A DNA stretch of 64,000 nt from Vogesella sp. LIG4 (GCF_900090205.1 NZ_LT607802.1:3171456-3235455); one strand, 5' to 3'. Positions 9,448 through 18,278 are shown, counted from the first letter of the stretch. Program-made: numbers and translations. The notes: generated by a model not told the origin, from the sequence alone.

Positions 9448-11045
9448 TCGAAACCCTGATCGGCACATTGCTGGGCGCGCTTCTTGGCGGCGGCGCCATC
9501 TGGGGCGCGCTGCGCAGCCGCCAGCAGGCAGCCTACCTGCAGGGGCGCAATGAAGTGGGGCTGGAACTGGCTGCGCTGCAGGCGCGCTGGCAGGCTGCCA
9601 GCCAGCAGTGGCAGGAGCTGGCCGGGCGCGAGCAGGCGGCGCAGCAGCAACTGGAAGACTGCCGCCAGCAACTGGCCGTTGCCCAGCAGCAGCTGGCTGG
9701 CCAAGCCAGCCAGGCGCAGCGCGTGCCGGAGCTGGAGCAACAGTTGGCCGCACGCGAGCAGCGGCTGTTCCAGCAGCAGGACGAAGCACGCGGCCTGACC
9801 GCGCGCCTGGCTGCCAGCGAGGAGCAGGGCCGCCAGTTGCAGGCCTTGCAGGCCGAGCGCGGCGGCTGGCTGCAGTTGCAGCAGCAATTGCAGGACGACA
9901 TCACCCGGCTGAGCGTGCGCGAGCAGGAGCTGGCGACGCTGCTGCAGCAGGAGCGGCAGCAGGGCGCGGAGAAGCTGCGGCTGCTGGCCGAAGCGCGCGA
10001 GGCGTTGAGCCACCAGTTCAAGGCGCTGGCCAGCGAGATTCTGGAAGAAAAGAGCCAGCGCTTCACCGAGCAGAACCGGGTGAACCTGGAGCAGATGCTG
10101 GGGCCGATGGGCGAGCGGCTGCAGCACTTCGGCAAGCTGGTGCAGGACACCTACGACAAGGATTCCAAGGAGCGGCTGACGCTGGAGCAGGAGCTGCGCC
10201 GGCTGCAGGAGCTGAACACCCGGCTGAATGCCGACGCGGTGGCGCTGACCAATGCGCTGACCGGCGGCAACAACAAGGCGCAGGGCACCTGGGGCGAGAT
10301 GGTACTGGAGAAGGTGTTGGAAACCTCCGGCCTGAGCCGCGACCGCGAATACCGCGTGCAGGTGTCGGACACGCTGGAGCAGGAGGACGGCAGCCAGCGC
10401 CGCTACCAGCCGGACGTGGTGATCGACCTGCCGGAAGGCAAGCAGCTGGTGGTGGATTCCAAGGTGTCGCTGAACGCCTACGTGCGCTACACCGCCGCCG
10501 GCGACGAGGCGCAGCGCGAGGCGGAGCTGAAGGCGCACATCGCCGCGCTGCGCCAGCACATCCGCACGCTGTCGGAAAAGCGCTACCAGGACCTGTACAA
10601 GCTGCACACGCTGGATTTCGTGTTCATGTTCGTGCCGGTGGAGCCGGCCTACCTGCTGGCGGTGCAGCACGACATGAGCCTGTTCAACGAGGCGTTCGAG
10701 CGCCGCATCATGATTGTCGGCCCCAGCACGCTGCTGGCCACGCTGCGCACCGTGGCCAGCATCTGGCGCTACGAGTACCAGAACCAGAACGCGCAGGAGA
10801 TTGCGCGCCAGGGCGGGGCGATGTACGACAAGCTGGTGGGGCTGATCGACACGCTGGAAAAGCTGGGCCGCCAGCTGGGCCAGGTGCAGGAAACCCACGG
10901 CAATGCCATGAAGCAGCTATCGAACGGCAGCGGCAACCTGGTTGGCCGTGCCGAGCGGCTGCGCAAGCTGGGCGCACGCACCAGCAAGCATCTGGCGGGG
11001 CATCTGTTGCCACAGGGCGAGGAAGAGGACGACGGCGAGGAATGA
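9444..11045 (+). CDS. rmuC: DNA recombination protein RmuC
   Basis: RmuC limits inversions between short inverted repeats and is a predicted membrane-anchored nuclease-fold protein. 533 residues: a single N-terminal membrane helix (IETLIGTLLGALLGGGAIWGAL), a long Gln/Ala/Leu-rich coiled coil (about 30-200), then the RmuC domain with KAQGTWGEMVLEKVLETSGL, DVVIDLPEGKQLVVDSKVSLNAYVRY and FVFMFVPVEPAYLLAV. Start chosen at the ATGA overlap with recJ. It carries a 10-mer copy at 9743. Confidence 0.95.
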   Translation: MIETLIGTLLGALLGGGAIWGALRSRQQAAYLQGRNEVGLELAALQARWQAASQQWQELAGREQAAQQQLEDCRQQLAVAQQQLAGQASQAQRVPELEQQLAAREQRLFQQQDEARGLTARLAASEEQGRQLQALQAERGGWLQLQQQLQDDITRLSVREQELATLLQQERQQGAEKLRLLAEAREALSHQFKALASEILEEKSQRFTEQNRVNLEQMLGPMGERLQHFGKLVQDTYDKDSKERLTLEQELRRLQELNTRLNADAVALTNALTGGNNKAQGTWGEMVLEKVLETSGLSRDREYRVQVSDTLEQEDGSQRRYQPDVVIDLPEGKQLVVDSKVSLNAYVRYTAAGDEAQREAELKAHIAALRQHIRTLSEKRYQDLYKLHTLDFVFMFVPVEPAYLLAVQHDMSLFNEAFERRIMIVGPSTLLATLRTVASIWRYEYQNQNAQEIARQGGAMYDKLVGLIDTLEKLGRQLGQVQETHGNAMKQLSNGSGNLVGRAERLRKLGARTSKHLAGHLLPQGEEEDDGEE

Positions 11046-11109
11046 TTTCTTGCCGCCGCGTTACCTGTCATCTATATCGAAATCAGGCAGCAGAAAGGAG
11101 GGGAGCAAA

Positions 11110-11244
11110 ATGGTATCGCTGACATTGTTGTGTGTAATAGCAGCAGTAATGTTCTTTGCAAAAGCGTCTCCCCTGAAGCGCACCCGCGTGAGCGTGCGGG
11201 TGCAACAGCAACCGGCATCGCGCCGGCACCGCTCCCGCCTTTGA
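11110..11244 (+). CDS. Possible 44-residue single-pass membrane peptide
   Basis: A short frame after rmuC begins MVSLTLLCVIAAVMFFAKAS and ends with a strongly basic tail. It has the best ribosome site of the area (AAGGAGGGG, 6-8 bases before ATG), a hydrophobic N-terminal helix and a basic C-terminus. No homologue is recognised. The basic tail spans a GC hairpin (about 11178-11202), so the frame could also be accidental leader sequence. Confidence 0.35.
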   Translation: MVSLTLLCVIAAVMFFAKASPLKRTRVSVRVQQQPASRRHRSRL

Positions 11245-11348
11245 TTGATGCCTGCTTTGCCAGTAGTGGGGTAGGTTGGCCGCAAGGAAGCAGTAGACAG
11301 TAGTGTCGTAGGTAGTAAAGCCAGCCTGATTCATCGAAGTGCAAGCAC

Positions 11349-11378
11349 AAAGCCGACCAACTGGTCGGCTTTGTTTTT
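11349..11378 (+). terminator. Intrinsic terminator downstream of rmuC
   Basis: AAAGCCGACCA (11349-11359) and TGGTCGGCTTT (11362-11372) form a long stem followed by GTTTTT. A weaker relative of the same hairpin (GGCCAACTGGTCGGCTTGGTTTT) lies about 75 bases further on. Confidence 0.8.
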
Positions 11379-11489
11379 GGGTAAAAATGCTTTTGATTCA
11401 GCTGTTTATCCGCAGCCTGGCAGGGTCGGCCAACTGGTCGGCTTGGTTTTGCCTGCCGTTTGCCGGTGCGATCGGGCTACTTGTACCGA

Positions 11490-11509
11490 CCTATTAAAGC
11501 CGTAAACAG
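11490..11509 (+). repeat. Left copy of a 20-bp repeat flanking the T6SS cassette
   Basis: CCTATTAAAGCCGTAAACAG matches 19 of 20 bases of the inverted copy at 18359-18378. Weaker direct copies follow at about 11562-11576 and 11615-11630. Confidence 0.6.
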
Positions 11510-11617
11510 GCCCCCTTGCTCCACCTGGCTCTCAACACCATGGATACAACTCGTATTCTGGCTAAAGTCGTAAACAAGCCAGCTTCACAGACCAAGTTCG
11601 CCCGCTAAGCGTCAATT

Positions 11618-11851
11618 AAAGTCGAAAACACAAGGCACGGCCCTTTCCTGCCGACAGGAAGGCATCAGCTTGATTTGATTGATGCTTTGCATGATGCCTG
11701 CGATCTACCACTCATGCAGCTTGATCGGCAGCAGGTCGGCCAAAGCGGTCTGCCACCCTATCTGCCAGAGGTTCTGCTCAGGGTTACTTACCAGTCACTT
11801 CCCTGCCAACTATACGCATACTGCTTGGTACCGCAGGCGACCCGTGCGTGA
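11618..11851 (+). pseudogene. Reading-frame remnant, weakly transposase-like
   Basis: An open stretch of about 77 codons ending at TGA 11849 contains HQLDLIDALHDACD and PPYLPEVLLRVTYQS. The spacing of LPPY-PEVLLRV resembles the N-terminal block of IS1182/IS4-type transposases (PAY-P-LLK), but the match is by eye and short. No inverted repeats or C-terminal catalytic part follow. Treated as a decayed fragment. Confidence 0.3.
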
Positions 11852-11875
11852 GAAGTTATAGGCATTGCAGAGGCC

Positions 11876-11993
11876 TAATCATGCTTGACGTTTAATGGTC
11901 GCCCGGTTTCGGGTCCAGTCCCTTGGCGGCGGCCAACTGGGTTATCAGCGCTTCGGACGGCTGCTCTGGCGGCACATTGGCCTTGAAGTCTTC
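11876..11993 (-). pseudogene. Truncated 3' copy of the DUF6396 immunity-type gene
   Basis: This stretch repeats the last 40 or so codons of the neighbouring gene 12019-13068 (its copy is at 12019-12138) with about 90 % identity, including the same C-terminus P-L-N-V-K-H-D and an in-place stop (TAG instead of TAA). The similarity breaks off abruptly at 11993. It is therefore the tail of a second, deleted copy of the gene lying downstream in tandem. Confidence 0.8.
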
Positions 11994-12018
11994 GAGAAGC
12001 AGCAGGCAGTACCGGGAC

Positions 12019-13068
12019 TTAGTCATGCTTGACGTTTAATGGTCGCCCGGTTTTCTGGTCCAGTCCCTTGGCTGCGGCCAACTGGGTGATCAGCGCTTCG
12101 GACGGCTGCTCTGGTGGCACATTGGCCTTGAAGTCTTCCAGCCACTTCAGCTTGCCATCCCACGGTGGCAGCTTTGCCGGCGGCAGCGGTACGATGTCGT
12201 CCAGCTCCGGCACCGTAGGGTGGGCGTAGGAGTAATCGCTCAACACACTCATGATCAGGAGATAACGGCGCTGACGTTCCGGGTCCTGCCGCAGCCCCAG
12301 ATCATTCCACTGTCTGTTTGCGTCTGTGATCGGGCCAAAACCGTCGCTTAGATTTAGTGCTGCGGTGGAGTCCCCCCACTTGGAGGCTAAATGAAGAACC
12401 TGGACTGCTTCAGTAAATTTTTTTTCAAAACGTAGCTGAGTCCCATATTCCAAGGCGGCTTTTGCATGCCCCTGTTCTGCCGCACATTTTTTCATCTGGT
12501 TACCAATCGCAAATGGCACCGGATGTATCACCGTCAGGCTGGTCAGCTTGTCGCCCACCAGGTACTGCGCTTCCGGGTTGCCCAGATCGGCAGCCTTGCG
12601 GTAGTAGCGATTGGCCAGTTCCTCGTCCTGCTTTACTCCGTAGCCAGCTTTCAGGTAACGGCCCATGTCGTAATAGCCGCCGGGAATGCCGCGATCGATC
12701 AGCTCCTGGGTCAGGTCCAGCGTTTCCTTGACCGGGTCGTTGCTCCACGCGGTGCCGCGGCCAATCATGTCGCGCAGCGCCAGGTTGGCCTTGTAGTGGC
12801 CGTAGGAGGTGGCAATGCGGTAGTAGCGTTCCATCTGCGGGTAGCGCAACGGTTCCTCCTTTTCCACCTGGTTCTTGTGCAGCCAGCGCGCGTAGCGATA
12901 CAGCTGCTCGGCCTGCGGGTTAAGCGGTGGCAGGTGGTCTTTTTCGTAGGCACAAGTAAAGGCCAGTTTTTCTTCGACGTGTTTCAAGTCAGGCACGGTA
13001 CGCTCCTTGGCGCCACAGGCGGCCAGGCACAGAGTGAGAATCAGGGCAAGCAGGCGGGAATTAGTCAC
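12019..13068 (-). CDS. Sel1-like/DUF6396 lipoprotein, probable immunity to the phospholipase effector
   Basis: 349 residues from a GTG start with GGAG ribosome site. The start overlaps the effector stop by 8 bases, so the pair is translationally coupled. A lipoprotein signal peptide ends LILTLCLAAC, then Sel1/TPR-type helical repeats (YYDMGRYLKAGYGVKQDEELANRYYRKAADLGNPEAQYLVGD) and a C-terminal DUF6396 block (DDIVPLPPAKLPPWDGKLKWLEDFKANVPPEQPSEA). Periplasmic Sel1-repeat lipoproteins are the known immunity partners (Tli5) of phospholipase D effectors. That role here is inferred from position and architecture. A paralogue is at 62952-64000 and a remnant at 11876-11993. Confidence 0.8.
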   Translation of the reverse strand: MTNSRLLALILTLCLAACGAKERTVPDLKHVEEKLAFTCAYEKDHLPPLNPQAEQLYRYARWLHKNQVEKEEPLRYPQMERYYRIATSYGHYKANLALRDMIGRGTAWSNDPVKETLDLTQELIDRGIPGGYYDMGRYLKAGYGVKQDEELANRYYRKAADLGNPEAQYLVGDKLTSLTVIHPVPFAIGNQMKKCAAEQGHAKAALEYGTQLRFEKKFTEAVQVLHLASKWGDSTAALNLSDGFGPITDANRQWNDLGLRQDPERQRRYLLIMSVLSDYSYAHPTVPELDDIVPLPPAKLPPWDGKLKWLEDFKANVPPEQPSEALITQLAAAKGLDQKTGRPLNVKHD

Positions 13069-15001
13069 TGTAGCTCCGGGCAGGGTCGGTCCGCAGGAAT
13101 TCGCGTAGAGGTGCAACAGGCGGTAGCGAGTTAGTAAGACAGGCTTTATTGTCATTCAAAATATTCCGCCACTTCTCAAATGCCATCTTTGCATCCAACT
13201 CCTTATCCATCCGCGCCGGATTGGCCCCCTCACGATGCTGGGTATGCCGGCCCCACAGTGTCTGGCGCAGCGGCAGGGTAATTTCCGGCCGGTCTAGTGC
13301 GACATTCAGCTCGCTATCCACCTGCATGCTGCGGGTGTTGATGTTGGCCGACCCCAGGGTGAGGAAGGCATCGTTGACCAGCATCAGCTTGGCGTGGATG
13401 TAAACTTCGGCCCAGGCGCCGGGCGGGGAGTCCATTGCCACCAGCGTGCAGATGTGGGTCTTGAGCCCGGGTTGTTCGACTGCGGTGATGGGGGTGTCCG
13501 GCTTCTGCGCCGCTTCGTAGGCTTTTTCTGCTTGCTGGCGTCTGGCGGTGGCCTCTTCCAGCGCTTGCCGGCTCTTCTCCCGCAACTTGGCGGGACTCAG
13601 AATGGTGGTGGCATGGATGATGGCGGCCTCCCGTTCGGCCTGTTTGGCTTGCCCCAGTCGGGCCTCCAGGTCGTCTGCCCGCGCATCGCGGGCAATGCCC
13701 GGAATGGTGTCTGCCCGGCCCAGGCTATCCAGCATGCGGTAGGTGTTGTCCGTGCCCTTGCCCACGCCGGCATCGCTGCTATTGGTCACCACAAACAGGT
13801 AGACGGGAAACGGTCGACCACCCTCCTTTTGCGCCTTGGCCACTTCCTTGATCTTTTCCGCCAAGGGCGGCCAGCGGAAATACTGGTTCTCGATGTAGAT
13901 GTAGGAGGTAATGTTGTTGACGGCCTGCAGGTACAGCTTCTTGATGTCCTGTTTCTGGTATTCCGGTTGCGTGCGCAGCAGCTGCACCATCGCGGCCTTG
14001 TTGGCCTTGCCATCTGTTCGTGGTTGGTAGGACGTAAAACCACAGGCAGGCAGTGGCAGATCTTCCTTGGTCTCATCACGCCAGGCACGGCGGAAGTTAT
14101 GGAACATGTCGCCAACCATCGGGCCGGTCAGCAAGCTGGAGAAGTCCTCACGTGGGCCGACAGTGCCGTTTCGCCCCAGGTTGGGGGCTTTGCGCTTGGC
14201 GCTATGTTTGTTGGTATCCCAGTATTCGTCCAGCATGTTGTGGCCCATGACAAAGCCGACATGGCCCGCCGGGTCGTCATAGTCCACCAACACCATTTTC
14301 TGGTGGTGGCTGGGGCCTGCGGCCAACGTGGCTTTGGTCGTTGTGGCCAATCCTTTGTCTGTGTAGTCCTGGTTCAGGATCTGGCTGCGCGTGCGCGGAC
14401 CAAAGCCACGGCTGCGGAAGTGCAAATTCTTACTGGGTATCTCGGGGTGTAACTGGTCACGGGTGGACTTCTCCGCCGAGCCGGCGGCAGGCTGATCCTC
14501 GTCAAAGTGCGCGTACCACTGTTTGTCGTAGCCGTATTGGGCATCGGTTTCGAAGTCCGGCCTATCCTTGACACCCACGCTCCAGCGTCCGGGGGTTTGC
14601 GATTCTTCCACCGTCGCGCCGGTGGAGTTGACATAGAGGTTGCCTGGCTTGGACGCGAAGCTCAGTACGCGCACCTGTACCCCCTGTTTTGCCTTGTACT
14701 CCAGTAGTTTGCCGATCTGCGCCGGTACTGCTTCGGCAATCTCGGCATACTTCACCTTGTCTGCGCCTTTTCGGACAAAGTACATGGAGGGCTGGAATCC
14801 CCAGCAGATGATGCAGACATTTTTTTTGGCTTTGGCAATAGCCAAGTGAACGGCGGCAAACGCATCCTCGCCATTGACCAGCACCTGGAAACTGGCGGGA
14901 TGCGGATAGTATTCGCTTTTCTGCAGGAACCATGGCAGGGTCAGATGAGCCTTCATGCGATCCTGTGTAGAAACCGGGGAGACAATCGCTTTATCACTCA
15001 T
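13061..15001 (-). CDS. Type VI secretion phospholipase D effector (Tle5-like)
   Basis: 646 residues with two PLD catalytic motifs. The first, H233-Q-K235-MVLV-D240, is canonical HxKx4D. The second, H536-A-K538-LMLV-N543-D544 followed by GSANINTRSM, has Asn at the canonical Asp position with an Asp directly after it. Such enzymes hydrolyse phosphatidylethanolamine in target-cell membranes when delivered by T6SS. There is no signal peptide, as expected for delivery by VgrG. The start overlaps the vgrG stop (ATGA) and the stop overlaps the immunity start, a vgrG-effector-immunity operon. Carries a 10-mer copy at 14318. Confidence 0.85.
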   Translation of the reverse strand: MSDKAIVSPVSTQDRMKAHLTLPWFLQKSEYYPHPASFQVLVNGEDAFAAVHLAIAKAKKNVCIICWGFQPSMYFVRKGADKVKYAEIAEAVPAQIGKLLEYKAKQGVQVRVLSFASKPGNLYVNSTGATVEESQTPGRWSVGVKDRPDFETDAQYGYDKQWYAHFDEDQPAAGSAEKSTRDQLHPEIPSKNLHFRSRGFGPRTRSQILNQDYTDKGLATTTKATLAAGPSHHQKMVLVDYDDPAGHVGFVMGHNMLDEYWDTNKHSAKRKAPNLGRNGTVGPREDFSSLLTGPMVGDMFHNFRRAWRDETKEDLPLPACGFTSYQPRTDGKANKAAMVQLLRTQPEYQKQDIKKLYLQAVNNITSYIYIENQYFRWPPLAEKIKEVAKAQKEGGRPFPVYLFVVTNSSDAGVGKGTDNTYRMLDSLGRADTIPGIARDARADDLEARLGQAKQAEREAAIIHATTILSPAKLREKSRQALEEATARRQQAEKAYEAAQKPDTPITAVEQPGLKTHICTLVAMDSPPGAWAEVYIHAKLMLVNDAFLTLGSANINTRSMQVDSELNVALDRPEITLPLRQTLWGRHTQHREGANPARMDKELDAKMAFEKWRNILNDNKACLTNSLPPVAPLREFLRTDPARSYSD

Positions 15002-17961
15002 GATGGTGTTCCAGTGCCGGCTCCAGTAAACAGATTGTTGTAACGTGCTCGCGCATGATCGTCCGTCTCTACTCGGCCGTCTGCGGGTGCACCTCCCACA
15101 TCCACTTTATGGAAGCCGGTATTGGCCAATTGCCCTTTTTCAGGGTCATGCATTTCACTGGCAACCGGGACATCGAATTTGATGCCATTAGCCAGCCGTA
15201 CGGTGTACTTTTGTGTGGTTATCGCATGGTCGACATGTAGCGTCCCTGACTCGTCAATGATGCCCTTTGCCACCTCGCCACCATCGGCCAGCAAGGTGTA
15301 AGGCATGCCGGTCCAGCTATGGCTGCTACCTTTGGGTGCTTGATCCAGATGCAGCACCAACGGTACTTTGGGAATGCTTTGCGGGAAGGCCGGATGTGTC
15401 ACGGCCATCTTGTCCGGCCCGCTCAACGCATGCTCCGCCCCCTTCACGCTCACCGTGGCGGGGCAGTGGATGTCGATATTGCCGCCGGACAGCTTGATGT
15501 AGCCGCCGCCGCTGGTGAGCAGAATGTCCTGTTTGGCGCTGATCACCACCTTGCCTTTGCAGGAGGTGATGGTGAGGTCCTTATCCGCCGTCAGCTCCAT
15601 CGCATCGCTCTGCGCCTGCATTTGTACCTTGCCCTTGGCGGCGATCAGCTTGAGGCTCACCGCATCCTTTACCCCGGCCACGAACAGGCTGATGTGCTGA
15701 CCGACGTTATGCAGCCAGCGCCGGCCGCTGGTCTGGTTGTGGTCACGCTGCGCCACCTGGTCGATATTGCTGCCTGCGGCCAACGTCAGGGCGTTGTCAG
15801 TCGTCGCGGCGAGGCCGGCCGGGGCGCTGAGGATCAGCAGCGGCTGCTGGCCGGCTTGTTCCTTTGCGCTCTTGCCGTCCTTATCAGTGTTGCTGCCGGC
15901 TTCCCAGGCCTTGAGGGCGGCGGCGTGGTGCTGCAGGTGGCCGTCGGTTTTCTTCGCCCCTTTGGCGTTGTCCGGCTTGACTTCCTCCGGCCCGGTTTCT
16001 AGGGTGTCGGCCAGTTGCGCCGTGGCGGTGTCGGCGAGGGATTGCGCCAGGCTGAGCGCGGCGTCGAGTTGCTGCTGGGCGCCGTCGCGCGCCAGTTGTT
16101 TGCCGCCGGCGCCGGCTTGCGCTTCGGTGCTGAGCAGCAGGCCGTGCGCGGCGCGGATCGCGCCGTGGCGGTCGGTGCGCAGCTCGAAGCCGTCGCCGCG
16201 CGATTGCGCTTTGCCATCACTACGCGGGTGGGTGAGGTAGCCTTGGTTGAGCTGGGTCGTGCCGTGTTCGGAGGACAACTTGGCCCGCACCTCGCCCGGG
16301 CTGTCATCGAACAGCAGCTCGTTGTACTGGCCGCCGTGGTGTTCCTTGGATTTGATGCCGGACAGCGTTTTGTTGCCCGGCAGGTTGCCGGCGCTACTGA
16401 ACGCCGGTGGTGGGTGGCTGCCGTTGTACAGCACGCCGGTGATCACCGGCCGGTCGATATCGCCTTCGATGAAGTCGACCAGCACTTCCTGGCCGATGCG
16501 CGGGATGAACTGGTGGCCCCAGGCGGCGCCGGCACTGGGCATGGCGACGCGCAGCCAGCAGCTGGAACGGTCATCGAGGTTGGCGCCAATCTCCGGATGC
16601 TCGTCCGGGCGCTGCCAGTGGAACTGCACCTTGATGCGACCGTGGGCGTCGGTGTGCACTTCTTCATTGGCGGGGCCGACCACGGTGGGGGTCTGTGCGC
16701 CGCGGGCAGTGGGTTTGGCGTGGGCGCTGTCGGCGTAGGGCGGGGTGAGCGGCAGGCCGCGGCGCTGGGCGTCGAACTCGCTGCGGAACGGCGCGTCCTC
16801 GCCATCGCCGCTTGCGGCCAACGTTGGCCGCAAGGCGGTGGGTAGGCTGCGCGCCAGTTCGGCCGGCAGGTTGTTGCGTACGGTCAGCGTCTGGCGGGTG
16901 AGCACGAATTCGCGCTGCTCGGCACCATCACCGTCGTGTGCCGGGTGGCCATCGAGGCGGAACCACTGTCCGGCGCCGAGGCCGCGCACCGCGCCGCTGC
17001 CGCTGAAAGTCTTGGCCTGCGCATCGTGCGCCTGCTGCCGCAGCCGCGCGTAGTGACTGAGTTGCTCGGCATCGCTGGCGTAGTAGGCGCCGGGGGCGTC
17101 GTAATGGCTGAGGCTACTCTGCAAACGGCTGCCATCCAGGCCCTGATCCAGCGCCGATTCGTCGCCGCTGTGGCCGGTGGCCACCGGCTGGTAGTCGAAC
17201 GTCGCCAGCGCCACGCTGCCGGGCACGATCTGCCGGGCGCTATCCCAGCGAGTCAAACCATCTTCTTCTTCCGTCGCATCGCTGCGGTGGAAGCGCACAC
17301 GTTCGAGGTTGGCCGCCGGCAGCGAATACGGGTCGTCGAAGGCCACCAGCTTGACCTGCGGCGTGTCGCCGTCCAGATGCTCGTAGCGCCAGCTCAAGCC
17401 CTCTTCGCGCAGCAGGCGGTAGATGAAGTCGTGATCGGATTCGCGGTACTGCAGGCAGTAGCTGCGTGCCGGCAGCGCACCGGCCAACACGAACTCCAGC
17501 GCCTGGCCGGCGGCGAACACCGGGTTGGCCGCAGCGTGTTCGGCAAAGATCTGCCGCACGATGGCCTCCACCGACAAGTCCTGGAACACCCGCGAGGTCT
17601 GGCGCAGGCGCAGCAGCGCGAACGGCGGTTCGACGGTCAGCGCGTACCTGGCAAAGCCGCCATCGCTGCCCAGCGCCTCGGCGCTGCTGACCACGCCGCA
17701 GCGCAGCGTTTCGCTGCCGTCGGCACCGGCAATGCCCAAGCGCACCGGCAGGCCCAGCAGCGTCTTCAGTTCGATGCCGTCGTCCGGCGACAGACACTCG
17801 ACGCGGAAGCGGTAGTCACCGGCCAACGCCTCCTCGCCGCTGAGTGTCAGCGGCAGCAGCGCCTGGCCCCAGCGCTGACCGTCGCCCAGCTGCAGGGTGA
17901 GCAGGCGCTGGTCCTGGTTGAAGGCGGACGCGAAGCTGGCGAGCAGGTCGGGGAGGTTCAT
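14998..17961 (-). CDS. vgrG: Type VI secretion tip protein VgrG with C-terminal extension
   Basis: 987 residues. The N-terminal half is the gp27/gp5-like Rhs/VgrG core (DYRFRVECLSPDDGIELKTLLGLPVRL, YLLQYRESD-type block, HTDAHGRIKVQFHWQRPDEHPEIGANL, AMPSAGAAWGHQFIPRIGQEVLVDFIEGDIDRPVITGVLYNG). A DUF2345 beta-helix follows (DILLTSGGGYIKLSGGNIDIHCPATVSVKGAEH), then an extra 120-residue tail (PLVLHLDQAPKGSSHSWTGMPYTLLADGG...) that probably loads the effector encoded next. It forms the puncture tip of the T6SS needle. No structural T6SS genes are in the window, so this is an orphan vgrG island. Three 10-mer copies and one palindromic pair lie within it. Confidence 0.93.
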   Translation of the reverse strand: MNLPDLLASFASAFNQDQRLLTLQLGDGQRWGQALLPLTLSGEEALAGDYRFRVECLSPDDGIELKTLLGLPVRLGIAGADGSETLRCGVVSSAEALGSDGGFARYALTVEPPFALLRLRQTSRVFQDLSVEAIVRQIFAEHAAANPVFAAGQALEFVLAGALPARSYCLQYRESDHDFIYRLLREEGLSWRYEHLDGDTPQVKLVAFDDPYSLPAANLERVRFHRSDATEEEDGLTRWDSARQIVPGSVALATFDYQPVATGHSGDESALDQGLDGSRLQSSLSHYDAPGAYYASDAEQLSHYARLRQQAHDAQAKTFSGSGAVRGLGAGQWFRLDGHPAHDGDGAEQREFVLTRQTLTVRNNLPAELARSLPTALRPTLAASGDGEDAPFRSEFDAQRRGLPLTPPYADSAHAKPTARGAQTPTVVGPANEEVHTDAHGRIKVQFHWQRPDEHPEIGANLDDRSSCWLRVAMPSAGAAWGHQFIPRIGQEVLVDFIEGDIDRPVITGVLYNGSHPPPAFSSAGNLPGNKTLSGIKSKEHHGGQYNELLFDDSPGEVRAKLSSEHGTTQLNQGYLTHPRSDGKAQSRGDGFELRTDRHGAIRAAHGLLLSTEAQAGAGGKQLARDGAQQQLDAALSLAQSLADTATAQLADTLETGPEEVKPDNAKGAKKTDGHLQHHAAALKAWEAGSNTDKDGKSAKEQAGQQPLLILSAPAGLAATTDNALTLAAGSNIDQVAQRDHNQTSGRRWLHNVGQHISLFVAGVKDAVSLKLIAAKGKVQMQAQSDAMELTADKDLTITSCKGKVVISAKQDILLTSGGGYIKLSGGNIDIHCPATVSVKGAEHALSGPDKMAVTHPAFPQSIPKVPLVLHLDQAPKGSSHSWTGMPYTLLADGGEVAKGIIDESGTLHVDHAITTQKYTVRLANGIKFDVPVASEMHDPEKGQLANTGFHKVDVGGAPADGRVETDDHARARYNNLFTGAGTGTPS
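16813..16832. repeat. Palindrome of two abutting 10-mers inside vgrG
   Basis: TGCGGCCAACGTTGGCCGCA is a perfect 20-bp palindrome made of the dispersed 10-mer and its complement head to head. It is inside coding sequence, so it is unlikely to be a terminator. Confidence 0.9.
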
Positions 17962-17990
17962 GGCAACGGCGCAGTGGGGTAAATCGCGGA

Positions 17991-18019
17991 ATTATGCCAA
18001 AGAGTTATCCATTTGTCCT
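17991..18019 (-). promoter_or_regulatory. Promoter candidate for vgrG
   Basis: Minus-strand AGGACA (18014-18019), 17-base spacer, CATAAT (17991-17996), 30 bases upstream of the vgrG ATG. Confidence 0.45.
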
Positions 18020-18083
18020 TCGTGGTTGGAACAAAAACCTGAAGTATTCGTAATGAATCGCCCCTTGTTCATTAGATACATTT

Positions 18084-18116
18084 ATGGCCGCTTCCAAATG
18101 GAAAGCGGCCATTTTT
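18084..18116 (+). terminator. Strong hairpin-plus-T-run upstream of vgrG
   Basis: ATGGCCGCTT (18084-18093) pairs with AAGCGGCCAT (18103-18112) followed by a T-run to 18116. It is oriented for plus-strand transcription although no plus-strand gene lies upstream, so it may be left over from a lost gene or may insulate against antisense transcription of vgrG. Confidence 0.6.
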
Positions 18117-18261
18117 CATCTCATGCCCGGCCGTCCGCTTTGACCGAGGACTTGTCAATGAGCATTCCGACAGTACAGTTTCTGTACTTTGTTAACTGTT
18201 ATTCAAGCTGCTCGGGTGCGAAGGCCTGCAACGGGTCGAGAGTGAGTATTCTTAAGCCAGA

Positions 18262-18278
18262 AAGCCGACCTTCGGCTT
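18262..18278 (-). terminator. Weak terminator after the hybrid kinase
   Basis: AAGCCGA and TCGGCTT form a short stem on the minus strand about 110 bases beyond the kinase stop, followed by TCTGG. The rest of 18117-18358 holds nothing I can recognise. Confidence 0.35.

Larger units (their letters stand above)
11245..11875. other. Gene-poor stretch with degenerate repeats and remnants
   Basis: About 630 bases with no intact gene. It holds a 10-mer copy (11275), two related hairpins (11349-11378 and about 11427-11445), three degenerate copies of an ATTAAAGTCGTAAACA-like word (11493, 11561 and 11615), and a reading-frame remnant at 11618-11851. It forms the left edge of the type VI effector cassette. 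Confidence 0.5.
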
